NCBI RefSeq assembly: GCF_004357985.1
Contig: NZ_SMTF01000004.1
Coordinates: 1-64,000 of the forward strand
Length of the DNA: 64,000 bases
Direction of reading: 5' to 3'
Source of the DNA: Luteimonas aestuarii
Lineage (GTDB): Bacteria > Pseudomonadota > Gammaproteobacteria > Xanthomonadales > Xanthomonadaceae
Numbering within the stretch: the first letter of the stretch is position 1; each line of letters begins with the position of its first letter. The notes beneath the pieces were generated by a model, which was not told where the DNA came from, ran no database searches, and saw nothing but the letters and a program-made list of their open reading frames with translations. Positions 18,008 to 26,854 of the stretch are shown here, one piece after another. A program made the position numbers and the translations under genes.

Positions 18008-18925
18008 GTGACCGCCCCACCCGCGCCTTACCGTGGCCGCTTCGCGCCCTCGCCGACCGGCCCGCTGCATTTCGGCTCGCTGGTGGCCGCGCTGGGCAGC
18101 TGGCTGTTCGCACGCAGTGCCGGGGGAGAATGGCGGGTACGGATCGAGGATATCGACCCGCCGCGCGAGGTCGCGGGCGCCACGCAGGCGCAACTACGCA
18201 CGCTGGCCGCGTTCGGCCTGCACCCGGATGGCCAGGTCCTGCACCAGCGCGACCGCAACGACGCCTACGCCGCCGCCTTGCGGACACTGCTGGCCAGTGG
18301 CGACGCCTTCGAATGCCACTGCAGCCGCAGCGACCTCGCTGCAAGCCACGGCATCCACCGCCGCTGCGTTGCCACGCACCCCCGCCCGGACCCGGCGATC
18401 CGCCTGCGCGTGCCCGACGGGACGCGCATCGCCTTCGACGATGCCCTGCGCGGCCATTTCGAGCAGGACGTTGCCGCCGAGGTCGGCGACTTCGTGCTGC
18501 GCCGCGCCGACGGGCTGTGGGCCTACCAGCTGGCGGTGGTGGCGGACGATGCCGCACAAGGCATCACCGACGTCGTCCGCGGCGCCGACCTGCTCGACTC
18601 CACCCCGCGCCAGATCCTGCTGCAGCGCCAACTGGGCTTGCCGACACCGCGTTATGCGCACCTGCCCGTGGTGGTCGACGAGGAGGGCCGCAAGCTGTCG
18701 AAATCGCTGTCCGCCCTGCCGCTGGACGACGACGCGCCGCTGCCCGCGCTCCGCGCAGCGTGGTCGGCGCTGGGCCAGGCGGGCACGTCCCGCCTGGACG
18801 ACGCCCGCGACGCGGACGCGTTCCTCGCGCACGCCATCGACGGCTTCGATCCGTCCCGCATACCGCGCGGCGGTACCCGCATCCTCGCCGCGTCGCACAA
18901 CGCGCCTGCCACTGGCCATGTTTAG
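18008..18925 (+). CDS. gluQ: Glutamyl-Q tRNA(Asp) synthetase
   Basis: 305 aa from a GTG at 18008. This is a truncated class I glutamyl-tRNA synthetase without an anticodon-binding domain. It has the HIGH-like [24 protein letters not shown], a zinc-site region [10 protein letters not shown]...[21 protein letters not shown], and the KMSKS-like KLSKS. It attaches Glu to the queuosine base of tRNA(Asp) at the wobble position. dksA, which often neighbours it in gammaproteobacteria, is about 12 kb away here. The usual Tyr zinc-loop residue is not obvious (IHRRC in place of the common YPGTC), although the Cys residues are kept. Confidence 0.93.
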   Translation: MTAPPAPYRGRFAPSPTGPLHFGSLVAALGSWLFARSAGGEWRVRIEDIDPPREVAGATQAQLRTLAAFGLHPDGQVLHQRDRNDAYAAALRTLLASGDAFECHCSRSDLAASHGIHRRCVATHPRPDPAIRLRVPDGTRIAFDDALRGHFEQDVAAEVGDFVLRRADGLWAYQLAVVADDAAQGITDVVRGADLLDSTPRQILLQRQLGLPTPRYAHLPVVVDEEGRKLSKSLSALPLDDDAPLPALRAAWSALGQAGTSRLDDARDADAFLAHAIDGFDPSRIPRGGTRILAASHNAPATGHV

Positions 18926-18970
18926 ACTGTAGGCGACACCGCACAACGACGGCAGGGAGGACGAAGGCAC

Positions 18971-19711
<741 letters not shown>

Positions 19712-19728
19712 AGCCCCGGCGCCACACG

Positions 19729-19755
19729 AAAGGCCGGCGCTTGCCGGCCTTTTTT
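19729..19755 (+). terminator. Rho-independent terminator after phaB
   Basis: The stem AAGGCCGGC/GCCGGCCTT is followed by TTTTT, 18 bp after the phaB stop codon. Confidence 0.9.
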
Positions 19756-19903
19756 GTTGCAGCGTTTGTTGCAGCCGGGCCGGCATCGGCTGCGCAGCAT
19801 TTTTTTCGTTCAGGTTCCCTGCCCGATCGTCGGCTTCAGCCAGGCCTGTACCCTCCGGCACGGTTGCATCCCCTGCTGCGCTGCGCCATGCTGCGCGGCA
19901 CCA
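19753..19903. promoter_or_regulatory. TGC-rich region upstream of phaR, possible PhaR operators
   Basis: TTTGTTGCAGC occurs twice (19753-19763 and 19765-19775). A run of TGC triplets, TGCTGCGCTGCGCC...TGCTGCGC, lies at about 19874-19900, just before the phaR start. PhaR repressors studied elsewhere bind TGC-rich DNA and repress their own gene and phasin genes, so autoregulation is plausible. This is sequence likeness only. Confidence 0.4.
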
Positions 19904-19923
19904 TACCTTAGAGCGTTTGCTCC

Positions 19924-20409
19924 ATGGCCGAGCTCCGCATCATCAAGAAGTATCCCAACCGTCGCCTCTACGATACCGAGATCTCCAGCTACATCACCAT
20001 CGAGGACGTGCGCCAGCTGATCGTCGATGGCGAGGAGTTCGAAGTCCGCGACGCCAAGTCGGGCGAGGACCTCACCCGTTCCGTACTGCTGCAGATCATC
20101 GCCGAGCACGAATCCGACGGCGACCCGGTGCTCTCCACCCAGGTGCTCAGCCAGATCATCCGTTTCTACGGAGATTCGATGCAGGGCTTCATGGGGAACT
20201 ACTTGGAGCGTTCGATGCAGATCTTCATGGACCAGCAGGCGCAGTTCCGCCAGCAGATGGGCGGCATGCTGGGGCAGACGCCGTGGACCATGATGAACCA
20301 GCTGACCGAGCGCAACATGGACATGTGGAAGGAATTCCAGAAGAACCTGACCGGCAGCATCGGCCAGGCAGGCAACGACAAGGCCGGCAACGACAAGCGC
20401 GGCCGCTGA
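19924..20409 (+). CDS. phaR: Polyhydroxyalkanoate synthesis repressor PhaR
   Basis: 161 aa from the ATG at 19924. The N-terminal PHB/PHA accumulation regulator domain is unmistakable: IIKKYPNRRLYDTE, SSYITIEDVRQLI, FEVRDAKSGEDLTR and LLQIIAEHE. The central Gln/Met-rich amphipathic part (GNYLERSMQIFMDQQAQF) is typical. The C-terminus is a short direct repeat, GNDKAGNDK. PhaR binds PHA granules, and when they are absent represses phasin genes. It lies between the two SDR reductase genes, supporting a PHA context. Confidence 0.95.
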   Translation: MAELRIIKKYPNRRLYDTEISSYITIEDVRQLIVDGEEFEVRDAKSGEDLTRSVLLQIIAEHESDGDPVLSTQVLSQIIRFYGDSMQGFMGNYLERSMQIFMDQQAQFRQQMGGMLGQTPWTMMNQLTERNMDMWKEFQKNLTGSIGQAGNDKAGNDKRGR

Positions 20410-20536
20410 CGCGCGCGCTTGGCCGGCGGCGCCCGCATCGCGTGCGCCGCATCCCGATTGATCGATACCTGTGCCCGTGGCGCGGCCCTGCCGGCCGCAC
20501 GACCGCGGGCGATGCCTGCCAGGGGAGCGTGACGAG

Positions 20537-21277
20537 ATGAGCAAGCGCGTGGCCGTCGTGACCGGCGGCATCGGTGGACTGGGGTCCGCCATCTGCATCG
20601 CCCTGGCCCGCGACGGCCGCACGGTCATCGCCGCGGACCTGCCCGGCGATGCCGATCGCATAGCGCGCTTCCAGCGCGACGTCGACGGCCTCGACATCCA
20701 CGTGATGCCGCTGGACGTGTCGAGTTTCGACGCCTGCGCGGCCTTCGTGCGCGACGTGGCGCAGCACTTCGGCGCGCTGGACATCGTGGTCAACAACGCC
20801 GGCATCACCCGCGATTCCACGCTGCGCAAGATGGCGCCCGAGCAGTGGCAGCAGGTGCTCGACGTGAACCTCGGCAGCGCGTTCAACCTGTGCCGGCACA
20901 GTATCGACGGCATGATCGAGCGCGGCTTCGGCCGCATCGTCAACATCAGCTCGGTCAGCGGCCAGTCCGGCAACTTCGGCCAGGCCAACTACGCCGCCGC
21001 CAAGGCCGGGCTGCACGGCTTCACCATGTCGCTGGCGCGCGAGACCGCCACCAAGGGCGTCACCGTCAACAGCGTTTCGCCGGGCTACATCGAGACCCCG
21101 ATGACCCGCGCCATGCCCGATGCGGTGCGCGAACGCACGCAGTCGCAGATCCCCGTCGGCCGCCTCGGCCAGCCGAACGACATCGCGCGCGCCGTCGCCT
21201 TCCTCACTGCCGACGATGCCGGTTACATCACCGGCGCGAACCTGCCCGTCAACGGCGGTTTGTTCATGGATTACTGA
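20537..21277 (+). CDS. Second acetoacetyl-CoA-reductase-like SDR enzyme
   Basis: 246 aa from the ATG at 20537 (AGGGGAGCG upstream). It has the same SDR plan as phaB at 18971-19711: TGGIGGLGSA, NNAGITRDSTLRKM, NISSVSGQSGNFGQANYAAAKAGLHGFTMS, VSPGYIETPM and ITGANLPVNGGLFMDY. It is clearly paralogous to the first reductase but diverged. The cofactor region after the first strand (AADLPGD) differs from the ATNYRSE of the first copy, which may mean NADH rather than NADPH preference. Flanking phaR, it is likely a second PHA-linked reductase. A general 3-oxoacyl-ACP reductase (FabG-like) is the alternative. Confidence 0.8.
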   Translation: MSKRVAVVTGGIGGLGSAICIALARDGRTVIAADLPGDADRIARFQRDVDGLDIHVMPLDVSSFDACAAFVRDVAQHFGALDIVVNNAGITRDSTLRKMAPEQWQQVLDVNLGSAFNLCRHSIDGMIERGFGRIVNISSVSGQSGNFGQANYAAAKAGLHGFTMSLARETATKGVTVNSVSPGYIETPMTRAMPDAVRERTQSQIPVGRLGQPNDIARAVAFLTADDAGYITGANLPVNGGLFMDY

Positions 21278-21292
21278 ACCGCACGGCACGAT

Positions 21293-21820
21293 TCATTGGA
21301 TGCCCCTGGAGTCGCCGGCATCGACACCGTGCTGCGCGTGCCGTAGCCGCCAGCGCTCGAGCAGCACAGCCAATGCGTCCACCTGCATGCCATAGCTTTC
21401 CGGCAACGCAGCCTCCGCGCCTGCCACGCCGCGCGAAAATCGCCGGATGCGCTGCTGCGGCCGGTAGCCAGGCGCATAGTCCCAGCAGACCATCCGGTTC
21501 GGCCCGATGCGCGCGGGATGGAAACCGGCGACATCCTGCCAGCGCACGGACCAGGTGCGGTACAGCGATCGCACCTTGAACCCCTGCGCGTCGAGCCACA
21601 AGCCGCCGGCACCCGGCAACAGGCTGACGATCGCCACCAGGGCACACAGGCCGAAGAACACGATGCAGGACCAGGCGACCCAGGCCTCTCCCTCGCGCAC
21701 CAACAGCACGCCCAGGGCGACGAACCCGAGACTGCCGGCGAGCAACAGCAACAACCTCCATCGGGAGGGCTTCAGATGCAGGGCATCCGCATCGGCGCCG
21801 ACACCACCGGCATCGATCAT
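21293..21820 (-). CDS. Two-span membrane protein with PH-like domain (STM3941-like)
   Basis: 175 aa from the ATG at 21820. There are two close hydrophobic segments (~22-43 and ~48-70). A cytoplasmic beta-rich region with GLWLDAQGFKVRSLYRTWSVRWQDVAGF resembles the bacterial PH-domain/STM3941 family. The pattern strand - WxDI/V - aromatic is characteristic. The function is unknown. It is the last gene of a minus-strand run with the SUMF1-like lipoprotein and the M48 protease (gap of 34 bp to the latter). It is convergent with the second reductase, 15 bp away. Confidence 0.65.
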   Translation of the reverse strand: MIDAGGVGADADALHLKPSRWRLLLLLAGSLGFVALGVLLVREGEAWVAWSCIVFFGLCALVAIVSLLPGAGGLWLDAQGFKVRSLYRTWSVRWQDVAGFHPARIGPNRMVCWDYAPGYRPQQRIRRFSRGVAGAEAALPESYGMQVDALAVLLERWRLRHAQHGVDAGDSRGIQ

Positions 21821-21854
21821 GCCGCCGCCAATGCGGAAGCGCGATCGGCGCGCA

Positions 21855-22766
21855 TCATGGTTGCCCCGCCGCGCCCGCCTGCTCGCAGAACTTCTGCCGG
21901 TATTCCAGCGCCCGCGGCATCAAGGCTTCGAGGTTCTGGATGCGGGTGCCGGGGTTGGGGTGCGTGGACGAGAACTCCGGTGGCGCCTGTCCGCCGCTGG
22001 CGGCGCCCATGCGCTGCCACAGCGGCACCGCCTCGCGCGGGTCGTAGCAGGCGGCGGCGGCCAGCATCAGCCCGACCTCATCGGCCTGCGTTTCATGCTG
22101 CCGCGCGTACGGCAGCAGGTAACCGTAGCCCATCGCCGCCATCACCATCTGCTGTTGCTGCGGGTCCATCCCGCTCATCGCGCCGGCCATCTGGCCGATC
22201 TGGGTGAGCTTCTGCTGCGACATGCGTTGCGCCCCGTGCCGCAGCAAGGCGTGGGCGATTTCATGCCCCATCACCACCGCGACGGCATCGGCGTTCTGCG
22301 CCACCGGGATCAGGCCTGTGTAGACCGCCATCTTGCCCCCCGGCAGGCAGAAGGCATTGGCCTGGTCGGACTGGATGACGTTGACGTCCCAGTCGAAGCC
22401 CTCCCAGATCGGTGCCATCTGCGTGCCACGCTCGGCGGCGATGGCGTTGGCCACCTGCGGCACCTTGGCGATCAGCCGCTGCGCGATGGTGCGCACTTCC
22501 CGGGCGATCGGCGAATCGGGATCGACCGGACGCTCCTGGCGCAGGATCTCCTCGTAGGCCTGCAGGCCCAGCGCCTTCTCGTCCTCGATGCCGATGGACT
22601 GGTCGATCAGTACCTTCTCGCCGGTGTAGGGATCGACGGTGCGGTTGCTGATCCAGTAGAACGCCCCGTAGCCGGCGAACAGCAGCAGGATGAGCAACCG
22701 GGGATTGAAGCCACGCCGGCGCGTGCCCTGCGGGTCGCGCCTGCCGCCGAACGGATCCTGTCGCAC
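21855..22766 (-). CDS. Membrane-anchored M48-family zinc metalloprotease (LoiP/YggG-like)
   Basis: 303 aa from a GTG at 22766 with GGAGG upstream; the longer open frame to 22913 runs back into the upstream gene. A basic N-terminus is followed by one span (~20-38, LLILLLFAGYGAFYWI). The peptidase domain has NAFCLPGGKMAVYTGLI, the zinc motif VVMGHEIAHALLRHG, and the third-ligand region RQHETQADEVGLML, ending STHPNPGTRIQNLEALMP. Members act in envelope quality control. Unlike LoiP it appears to be membrane-anchored rather than a lipoprotein. It lies 44 bp after the SUMF1-like gene, so co-transcription is likely. Confidence 0.9.
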   Translation of the reverse strand: MRQDPFGGRRDPQGTRRRGFNPRLLILLLFAGYGAFYWISNRTVDPYTGEKVLIDQSIGIEDEKALGLQAYEEILRQERPVDPDSPIAREVRTIAQRLIAKVPQVANAIAAERGTQMAPIWEGFDWDVNVIQSDQANAFCLPGGKMAVYTGLIPVAQNADAVAVVMGHEIAHALLRHGAQRMSQQKLTQIGQMAGAMSGMDPQQQQMVMAAMGYGYLLPYARQHETQADEVGLMLAAAACYDPREAVPLWQRMGAASGGQAPPEFSSTHPNPGTRIQNLEALMPRALEYRQKFCEQAGAAGQP

Positions 22767-22810
22767 CTGCCGCCTCCCGTCCCCGCAGGGACCGTCACTC
22801 CATCGAACCG

Positions 22811-24652
22811 CTACAGGTCCCGCGCCACGCGGAACCCGACCTTGGCATTCGTCGTATCCACCTGCGCCGGTGCGCGCCAGGCCGATCGCGTCTGCGCCGG
22901 CGAACTGGACCACGAACCGCCGCGGATCACCTGGTCGCGGCAGCCCGGGTTGACCCAGGCCGAGCCGTCGCCGGGCGCGCGACGGTAATTATCATGCCAG
23001 CAATCGGCCACCCATTCGCTGACGTTGCCGGCCAGGTCGTGCAGTCCCCACGCGTTGGGCTGGAAGCTGCCGATCGGCGCCGGGCCCCAGTGCCCGTCGC
23101 CGTAGCCCGCGAAGGCGTGGGTCCAGGTGCGCCCGCCGGGAGAGCGATCCAGCGCGCCGGTGAAGTTGCCCGCTCGCTCGGGCGGATTGCCGCCACCCCA
23201 CGGGTAACGCCCTTGTCCGCCCGCGCGCAGTGCGTACTCGAACTCGGCCTCGCTGGGCAGGCGGTAGCGATGGCCCGTCTGCGCCGCCAGCCACTCGGCG
23301 TAGGCAGCGGCGTCGCGTGCGCTGACATGCAGGACCGGCAGGTCGTCGGCCGCAGGCTGGCCACGATAGTCGGAACGCCAGTCCACGCCGCTGCGGCGTA
23401 CGAAGTTGTTGCTGCGCTCGTCGTAAGGCATGGAATAACCGCGGCGCTCGGCGCGGGTCTGGTGGCCGGTGGCGGCGATGAAGCGGCGGAACTCGCCCAC
23501 CGTCACCTCATGGATGGCCAGCGCGAACCCGCGCTCGAAGCGGATGGCGTGTTGCGGGCGCTCGTTGTCGCTGGAGTCCACCTCGTCCGCAGGCGCGCCC
23601 AACGTAAACGCACCATGCGGCACCACCGCCATCTGCGGGCCGCGTCCGCCCCCCTTCAGCGCGTCGGTGAACACTTGGCCCGGACCGTACAGCCCGTAGT
23701 GCACCGACAGGTCGATGCGCTCGCGCAGTTCCGACGCCGCTGGATCGCCGGGGCGCGCGATGCGCAGCAGTTCGGCCAGGTGGCCGCGGGCGACGTTGAC
23801 GCCGTTGAGCCGGGGCAACGCTTCCAGCCCCAGGTCACGCAGGCGCACGATGCGCGCGGCGCGCAGGCGCTCGATGCGACCGCGCGCATCCGTCACCGTG
23901 CCGACATCATCCTCGGGCCGCACTTCGTTGGCGTGCGCCAGCCAGCGCTGGGCAAGCGTGAAATCGTAGGCTTCGGCCGCGATCTCGGCGCGGCGGATCA
24001 TCGCGCTCTCGACCGCGGCGATGTTCTGCCGCGCGCGCGCCTGCCCGGGTCGCGCCTTCTCCGCGGCGCGGAAGAGGGCCAGCGCGCCCTGCCCGTCCTC
24101 GCCAAGCCGTCCTTCGGCGAAGGCCCGCTCGCCATCGACGTTCAGCTGCCAGGCCTGCTCGGCGGCGTCCACCCGCTCCAGGTAGGCGAGCACGGCTTCG
24201 TCGTGCGCACGCACCGTACGCGCCACCGCCGCGATGCGCTGCGCGCGGCGCAATGCGTCGATGTCTTCATCGGCATCGGCCAGCGCCCGGTCGCCCTCCA
24301 CCGGCAGCCGGCGCAGCGCGCGCTCCAGCGCCTGTTCGGCCGCGCGCGCCTGGTCGGGCCAGTTGCGCAGTTCCAGCAGAAGCGGGATGGCGGCGTCTGC
24401 GTCCTCGAACAGGCGCCCCTCCTCCAGTGACGCTTGCGCCCGCTGCAGGGCGTCGCGCTCCTCGCCTTCGGCAATGGCCACAGGCGGAATGCGCCAGGTC
24501 AGGCTGTCGGCGAGGCTGTCGTCGCCGCTGATGGTCACGCTGCCGTCGCGCTGGCGTTCGCTCGCCGCGTCGGCATCGGGTGCCGCGTCGTCGCGCCCGC
24601 ACGCCGAGCACAGCACGGCCAGCAGCAGCGCACTCCACGCCCATCGATTCAT
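22811..24652 (-). CDS. Lipoprotein with C-terminal SUMF1/FGE-sulfatase-fold domain
   Basis: 613 aa from the ATG at 24652. The N-terminus LLLAVLCSAC-G looks like a lipoprotein signal, although the -3 residue is Cys. Residues ~60-330 are Ala/Arg/Glu-rich helices resembling TPR-type repeats. Residues ~345-613 are the formylglycine-generating-enzyme fold: MAVVPHGAFTLGAP, FALAIHEVTVGEFRRFI, LPVLHVSARDAAAYAEWL, RLPSEAEFEYALR, GLHDLAGNVSEWVADCW and VIRGGSWSS. The catalytic Cys pair near the C-terminus of true formylglycine-generating enzymes is absent (GGSWSSSPAQTRSAWRAPA), so sulfatase activation is unlikely. A periplasmic binding or scaffold role is inference. It is first in a run with the M48 protease and the PH-like protein. 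Confidence 0.83.
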   Translation of the reverse strand: MNRWAWSALLLAVLCSACGRDDAAPDADAASERQRDGSVTISGDDSLADSLTWRIPPVAIAEGEERDALQRAQASLEEGRLFEDADAAIPLLLELRNWPDQARAAEQALERALRRLPVEGDRALADADEDIDALRRAQRIAAVARTVRAHDEAVLAYLERVDAAEQAWQLNVDGERAFAEGRLGEDGQGALALFRAAEKARPGQARARQNIAAVESAMIRRAEIAAEAYDFTLAQRWLAHANEVRPEDDVGTVTDARGRIERLRAARIVRLRDLGLEALPRLNGVNVARGHLAELLRIARPGDPAASELRERIDLSVHYGLYGPGQVFTDALKGGGRGPQMAVVPHGAFTLGAPADEVDSSDNERPQHAIRFERGFALAIHEVTVGEFRRFIAATGHQTRAERRGYSMPYDERSNNFVRRSGVDWRSDYRGQPAADDLPVLHVSARDAAAYAEWLAAQTGHRYRLPSEAEFEYALRAGGQGRYPWGGGNPPERAGNFTGALDRSPGGRTWTHAFAGYGDGHWGPAPIGSFQPNAWGLHDLAGNVSEWVADCWHDNYRRAPGDGSAWVNPGCRDQVIRGGSWSSSPAQTRSAWRAPAQVDTTNAKVGFRVARDL

Positions 24653-24764
24653 CTTGCATCGGTCCACGCGTGCAGATTAAGCCACCGCGCCAACACGCGC
24701 GAGATGATGGCGGGCGCCACGCATCGCATTGCCACCGCGCCGCGGCACCCGCTACGCTGGCCCC

Positions 24765-25892
24765 ATGTCGTTACCTGCCCCCTGGGTCGAAGACCCCACC
24801 GAACTCCGTTCACATCTGGCCAACGCCGGCACCCGCATCGGGCTGGATACCGAATTCATCCGCGAGCGCACCTACTGGCCGCAGCTGGCGCTGGTGCAGA
24901 TCGCGATCGACGCCGACCAGGGTGCCCCGAACATCCTGCTGGTCGACGCGCTTGCGCCCGGGATCGACGCAGCGCTGCGCGATGTGCTGCTCGATCCGAC
25001 CATCGAAAAGGTGATGCACAGCGCCAGCGAGGACCTGATCGCGCTGCGCCGCGCCTGCAATGCCGTGCCTGCGCCGTTGTTCGACACCCAGGTGGCCGCC
25101 GCGCTGGTTGGCGTGGGTGCGGGCACCGGCTACCAGCGGCTGGTGCAGGACATCGCCGGCGTGACCGTGCCCAAGGGCGAGACCCGCTCCGACTGGATGC
25201 GCCGCCCGCTGTCGCCGTCGCAGCTGGAGTACGCCGCCGACGACGTGCGCCACCTGTTCACGCTGCACGACGCGCTGTCGAAGAAGCTGGACGCGAGCGG
25301 CCGCCGCACGTGGTTCGACGAGGACTGCGCGCGGATGGTCGCGAACGCGCGCGACGACGACGGCGAACGCTGGCCGCACCTGTCGATGCGGTCCTCGCAA
25401 TACCTGGACATCGATGCGCAGCGCCGCCTGCTGCGCCTGCTGCGTTGGCGCGAAGCGCACGCCCGCGACAGCGATCGCCCGCGCAGCTGGATCCTCGACA
25501 ACGAACTGGCCACCACGCTGGCACGCGAGGCACCGGACAGCCCGCAAGCGCTGCGCACGCTGTTCGAACGTTCGCCCAAGGCGCCGCACAAGCTGGCCGG
25601 GAAGATCTGGGACGCGCTGAACGCACCGCTACCCGACGAGGCAGATGCGCCCGGGATGCGCACCGAGGAGCGCGACAAACGGGTATTGCGCAAGTTGCAG
25701 GAGGCCGTGGCCGCACGCAGCGCCGAGCTGGGCCTGCCCGATGGCGTGCTCGCTTCGCGCCGCTGGCTGGAGACGTTGATGGATGGCGAGGACTGGCCCG
25801 GCGTGCTCGGGGGTTGGCGGCGCCAGCAGCTGGAACCGGCCCTGTCGCCATTGCTGGCCGCGGCTGGCGGCAGCCCGGACGCGCCCGTATAA
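24765..25892 (+). CDS. rnd: Ribonuclease D
   Basis: 375 aa from the ATG at 24765. DEDD exonuclease motifs are visible: [21 protein letters not shown] (Exo I, Asp and Glu), [14 protein letters not shown] (Exo II, Asp) and [16 protein letters not shown] (Exo III, Tyr and Asp). Two HRDC-like C-terminal domains follow ([23 protein letters not shown] and [18 protein letters not shown]). RNase D trims the 3' ends of tRNA precursors. A tRNA-Ala gene follows directly and its -10 box overlaps the rnd stop codon. Confidence 0.95.
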   Translation: MSLPAPWVEDPTELRSHLANAGTRIGLDTEFIRERTYWPQLALVQIAIDADQGAPNILLVDALAPGIDAALRDVLLDPTIEKVMHSASEDLIALRRACNAVPAPLFDTQVAAALVGVGAGTGYQRLVQDIAGVTVPKGETRSDWMRRPLSPSQLEYAADDVRHLFTLHDALSKKLDASGRRTWFDEDCARMVANARDDDGERWPHLSMRSSQYLDIDAQRRLLRLLRWREAHARDSDRPRSWILDNELATTLAREAPDSPQALRTLFERSPKAPHKLAGKIWDALNAPLPDEADAPGMRTEERDKRVLRKLQEAVAARSAELGLPDGVLASRRWLETLMDGEDWPGVLGGWRRQQLEPALSPLLAAAGGSPDAPV

Positions 25893-25893
25893 T
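25888..25893 (+). promoter_or_regulatory. -10 box of the tRNA-Ala promoter, overlapping the rnd stop
   Basis: A perfect TATAAT lies 11 bases before the mature tRNA 5' end and includes the TAA stop of rnd (25890-25892). The -35 candidate TGGCGG at 25865-25870, with a 17-base spacer, is weak. Confidence 0.7.
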
Positions 25894-25904
25894 CGCGTTC
25901 GCAC

Positions 25905-25980
<76 letters not shown>

Positions 25981-25987
25981 ATCCCGA

Positions 25988-26017
25988 CCCCGGGAAGCCA
26001 TGCTTCCCGGGGTTTTT
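25988..26017 (+). terminator. Rho-independent terminator after tRNA-Ala
   Basis: CCCCGGGAAGC-cat-GCTTCCCGGGG is followed by TTTTT. It separates the tRNA from the DUF3348 operon, which must therefore have its own promoter in 26018-26104. Confidence 0.93.
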
Positions 26018-26104
26018 CATGTCCCCTTTCGATCCCCGGGACGGCCGGGCCGCCTCGTTGCGCTGGCGCCGCTGGCCTGTCGCGGGATCGCTGCCTGGCC
26101 ACGC

Positions 26105-26854
26105 ATGCTGGAAGTTTCCCATCGGGTGCCGCTCGCCGGCCCCACGTTCATCCGAATGGCGTCGCGACTGTCCGACGTCGCCCATGCCGAAGCCGGTGCG
26201 TCGCTGTCACAGCGCCTGGGGGAATGGCTGGACTGGCGCCGTGCCGTGGCACTGGCGCGCGTGCTGGACACGGCCGTTGCGCCCGGACCTGGAACGGGCC
26301 GCGCCGAGGCCTCCGCATCGTCTTCGCCCCCGGTCGAAGACGAATCCCGCCAGGCGCGCGAATCCTTCGCCCGGGCCATCGACGCACTCGACCTGCCCGC
26401 GGACGCGGCCGGGATCGACGACGCGGCGCCGCTGATCCGCCAGTACATCGAACTGCAGCGCAGGCTGCAGGCCGGCACCGGCCGCCTGCGCGACCGCACG
26501 CGCGAATGCGTCCGCAGCCAATCTGCCGACATGGCGCAACTGGCCGAGCTGGATGTCGTGATGGAAGGCCTGCTGAGTCCCCGCGAGCAGGCACTGCTGG
26601 ACGGCATCCCCACCCTGCTCGCCAACCATGCCGCGCGCCTGCGCGGCGACGGCGCGGGCCCGCAGTCGGAGACCGATCCGCCCCGGGACACGGACGCCAT
26701 CCCCGTGTCCCTTCCCGCGTCGGCCGGCAGCGACTGGCCCACCACCTTCCTGCGTGACCTGCGCGACCTGTTGCACGCCGAACTGGATGTGCGTTTCCAA
26801 CCCATCGAAGGGCTGCTGGCAGCGCTTCGCCAACATGGACCGTTGACCCCATGA
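26105..26854 (+). CDS. DUF3348 protein, first gene of a putative motor operon
   Basis: 249 aa from the ATG at 26105, chosen because the family begins just before the conserved GPTFIR...RL segment (here [15 protein letters not shown]) and because anything earlier crosses the tRNA terminator. It is soluble and mainly helical: a W-rich segment [17 protein letters not shown], an acidic/Ser-rich linker (~70-90), a helical core ending [28 protein letters not shown], and a C-terminal amphipathic helix [29 protein letters not shown]. No catalytic motif is seen. Its stop overlaps the DUF802 start (ATGA), so the products are probably made together. The function is unknown; from context it is a cytoplasmic partner of the membrane complex encoded downstream. 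Confidence 0.82.
   Translation: MLEVSHRVPLAGPTFIRMASRLSDVAHAEAGASLSQRLGEWLDWRRAVALARVLDTAVAPGPGTGRAEASASSSPPVEDESRQARESFARAIDALDLPADAAGIDDAAPLIRQYIELQRRLQAGTGRLRDRTRECVRSQSADMAQLAELDVVMEGLLSPREQALLDGIPTLLANHAARLRGDGAGPQSETDPPRDTDAIPVSLPASAGSDWPTTFLRDLRDLLHAELDVRFQPIEGLLAALRQHGPLTP

Noticed and set aside
26000-26104. Upstream extension of the DUF3348 gene into the tRNA terminator
   Set aside because: It would translate through the Rho-independent terminator of tRNA-Ala. The family N-terminus fits the ATG at 26105.
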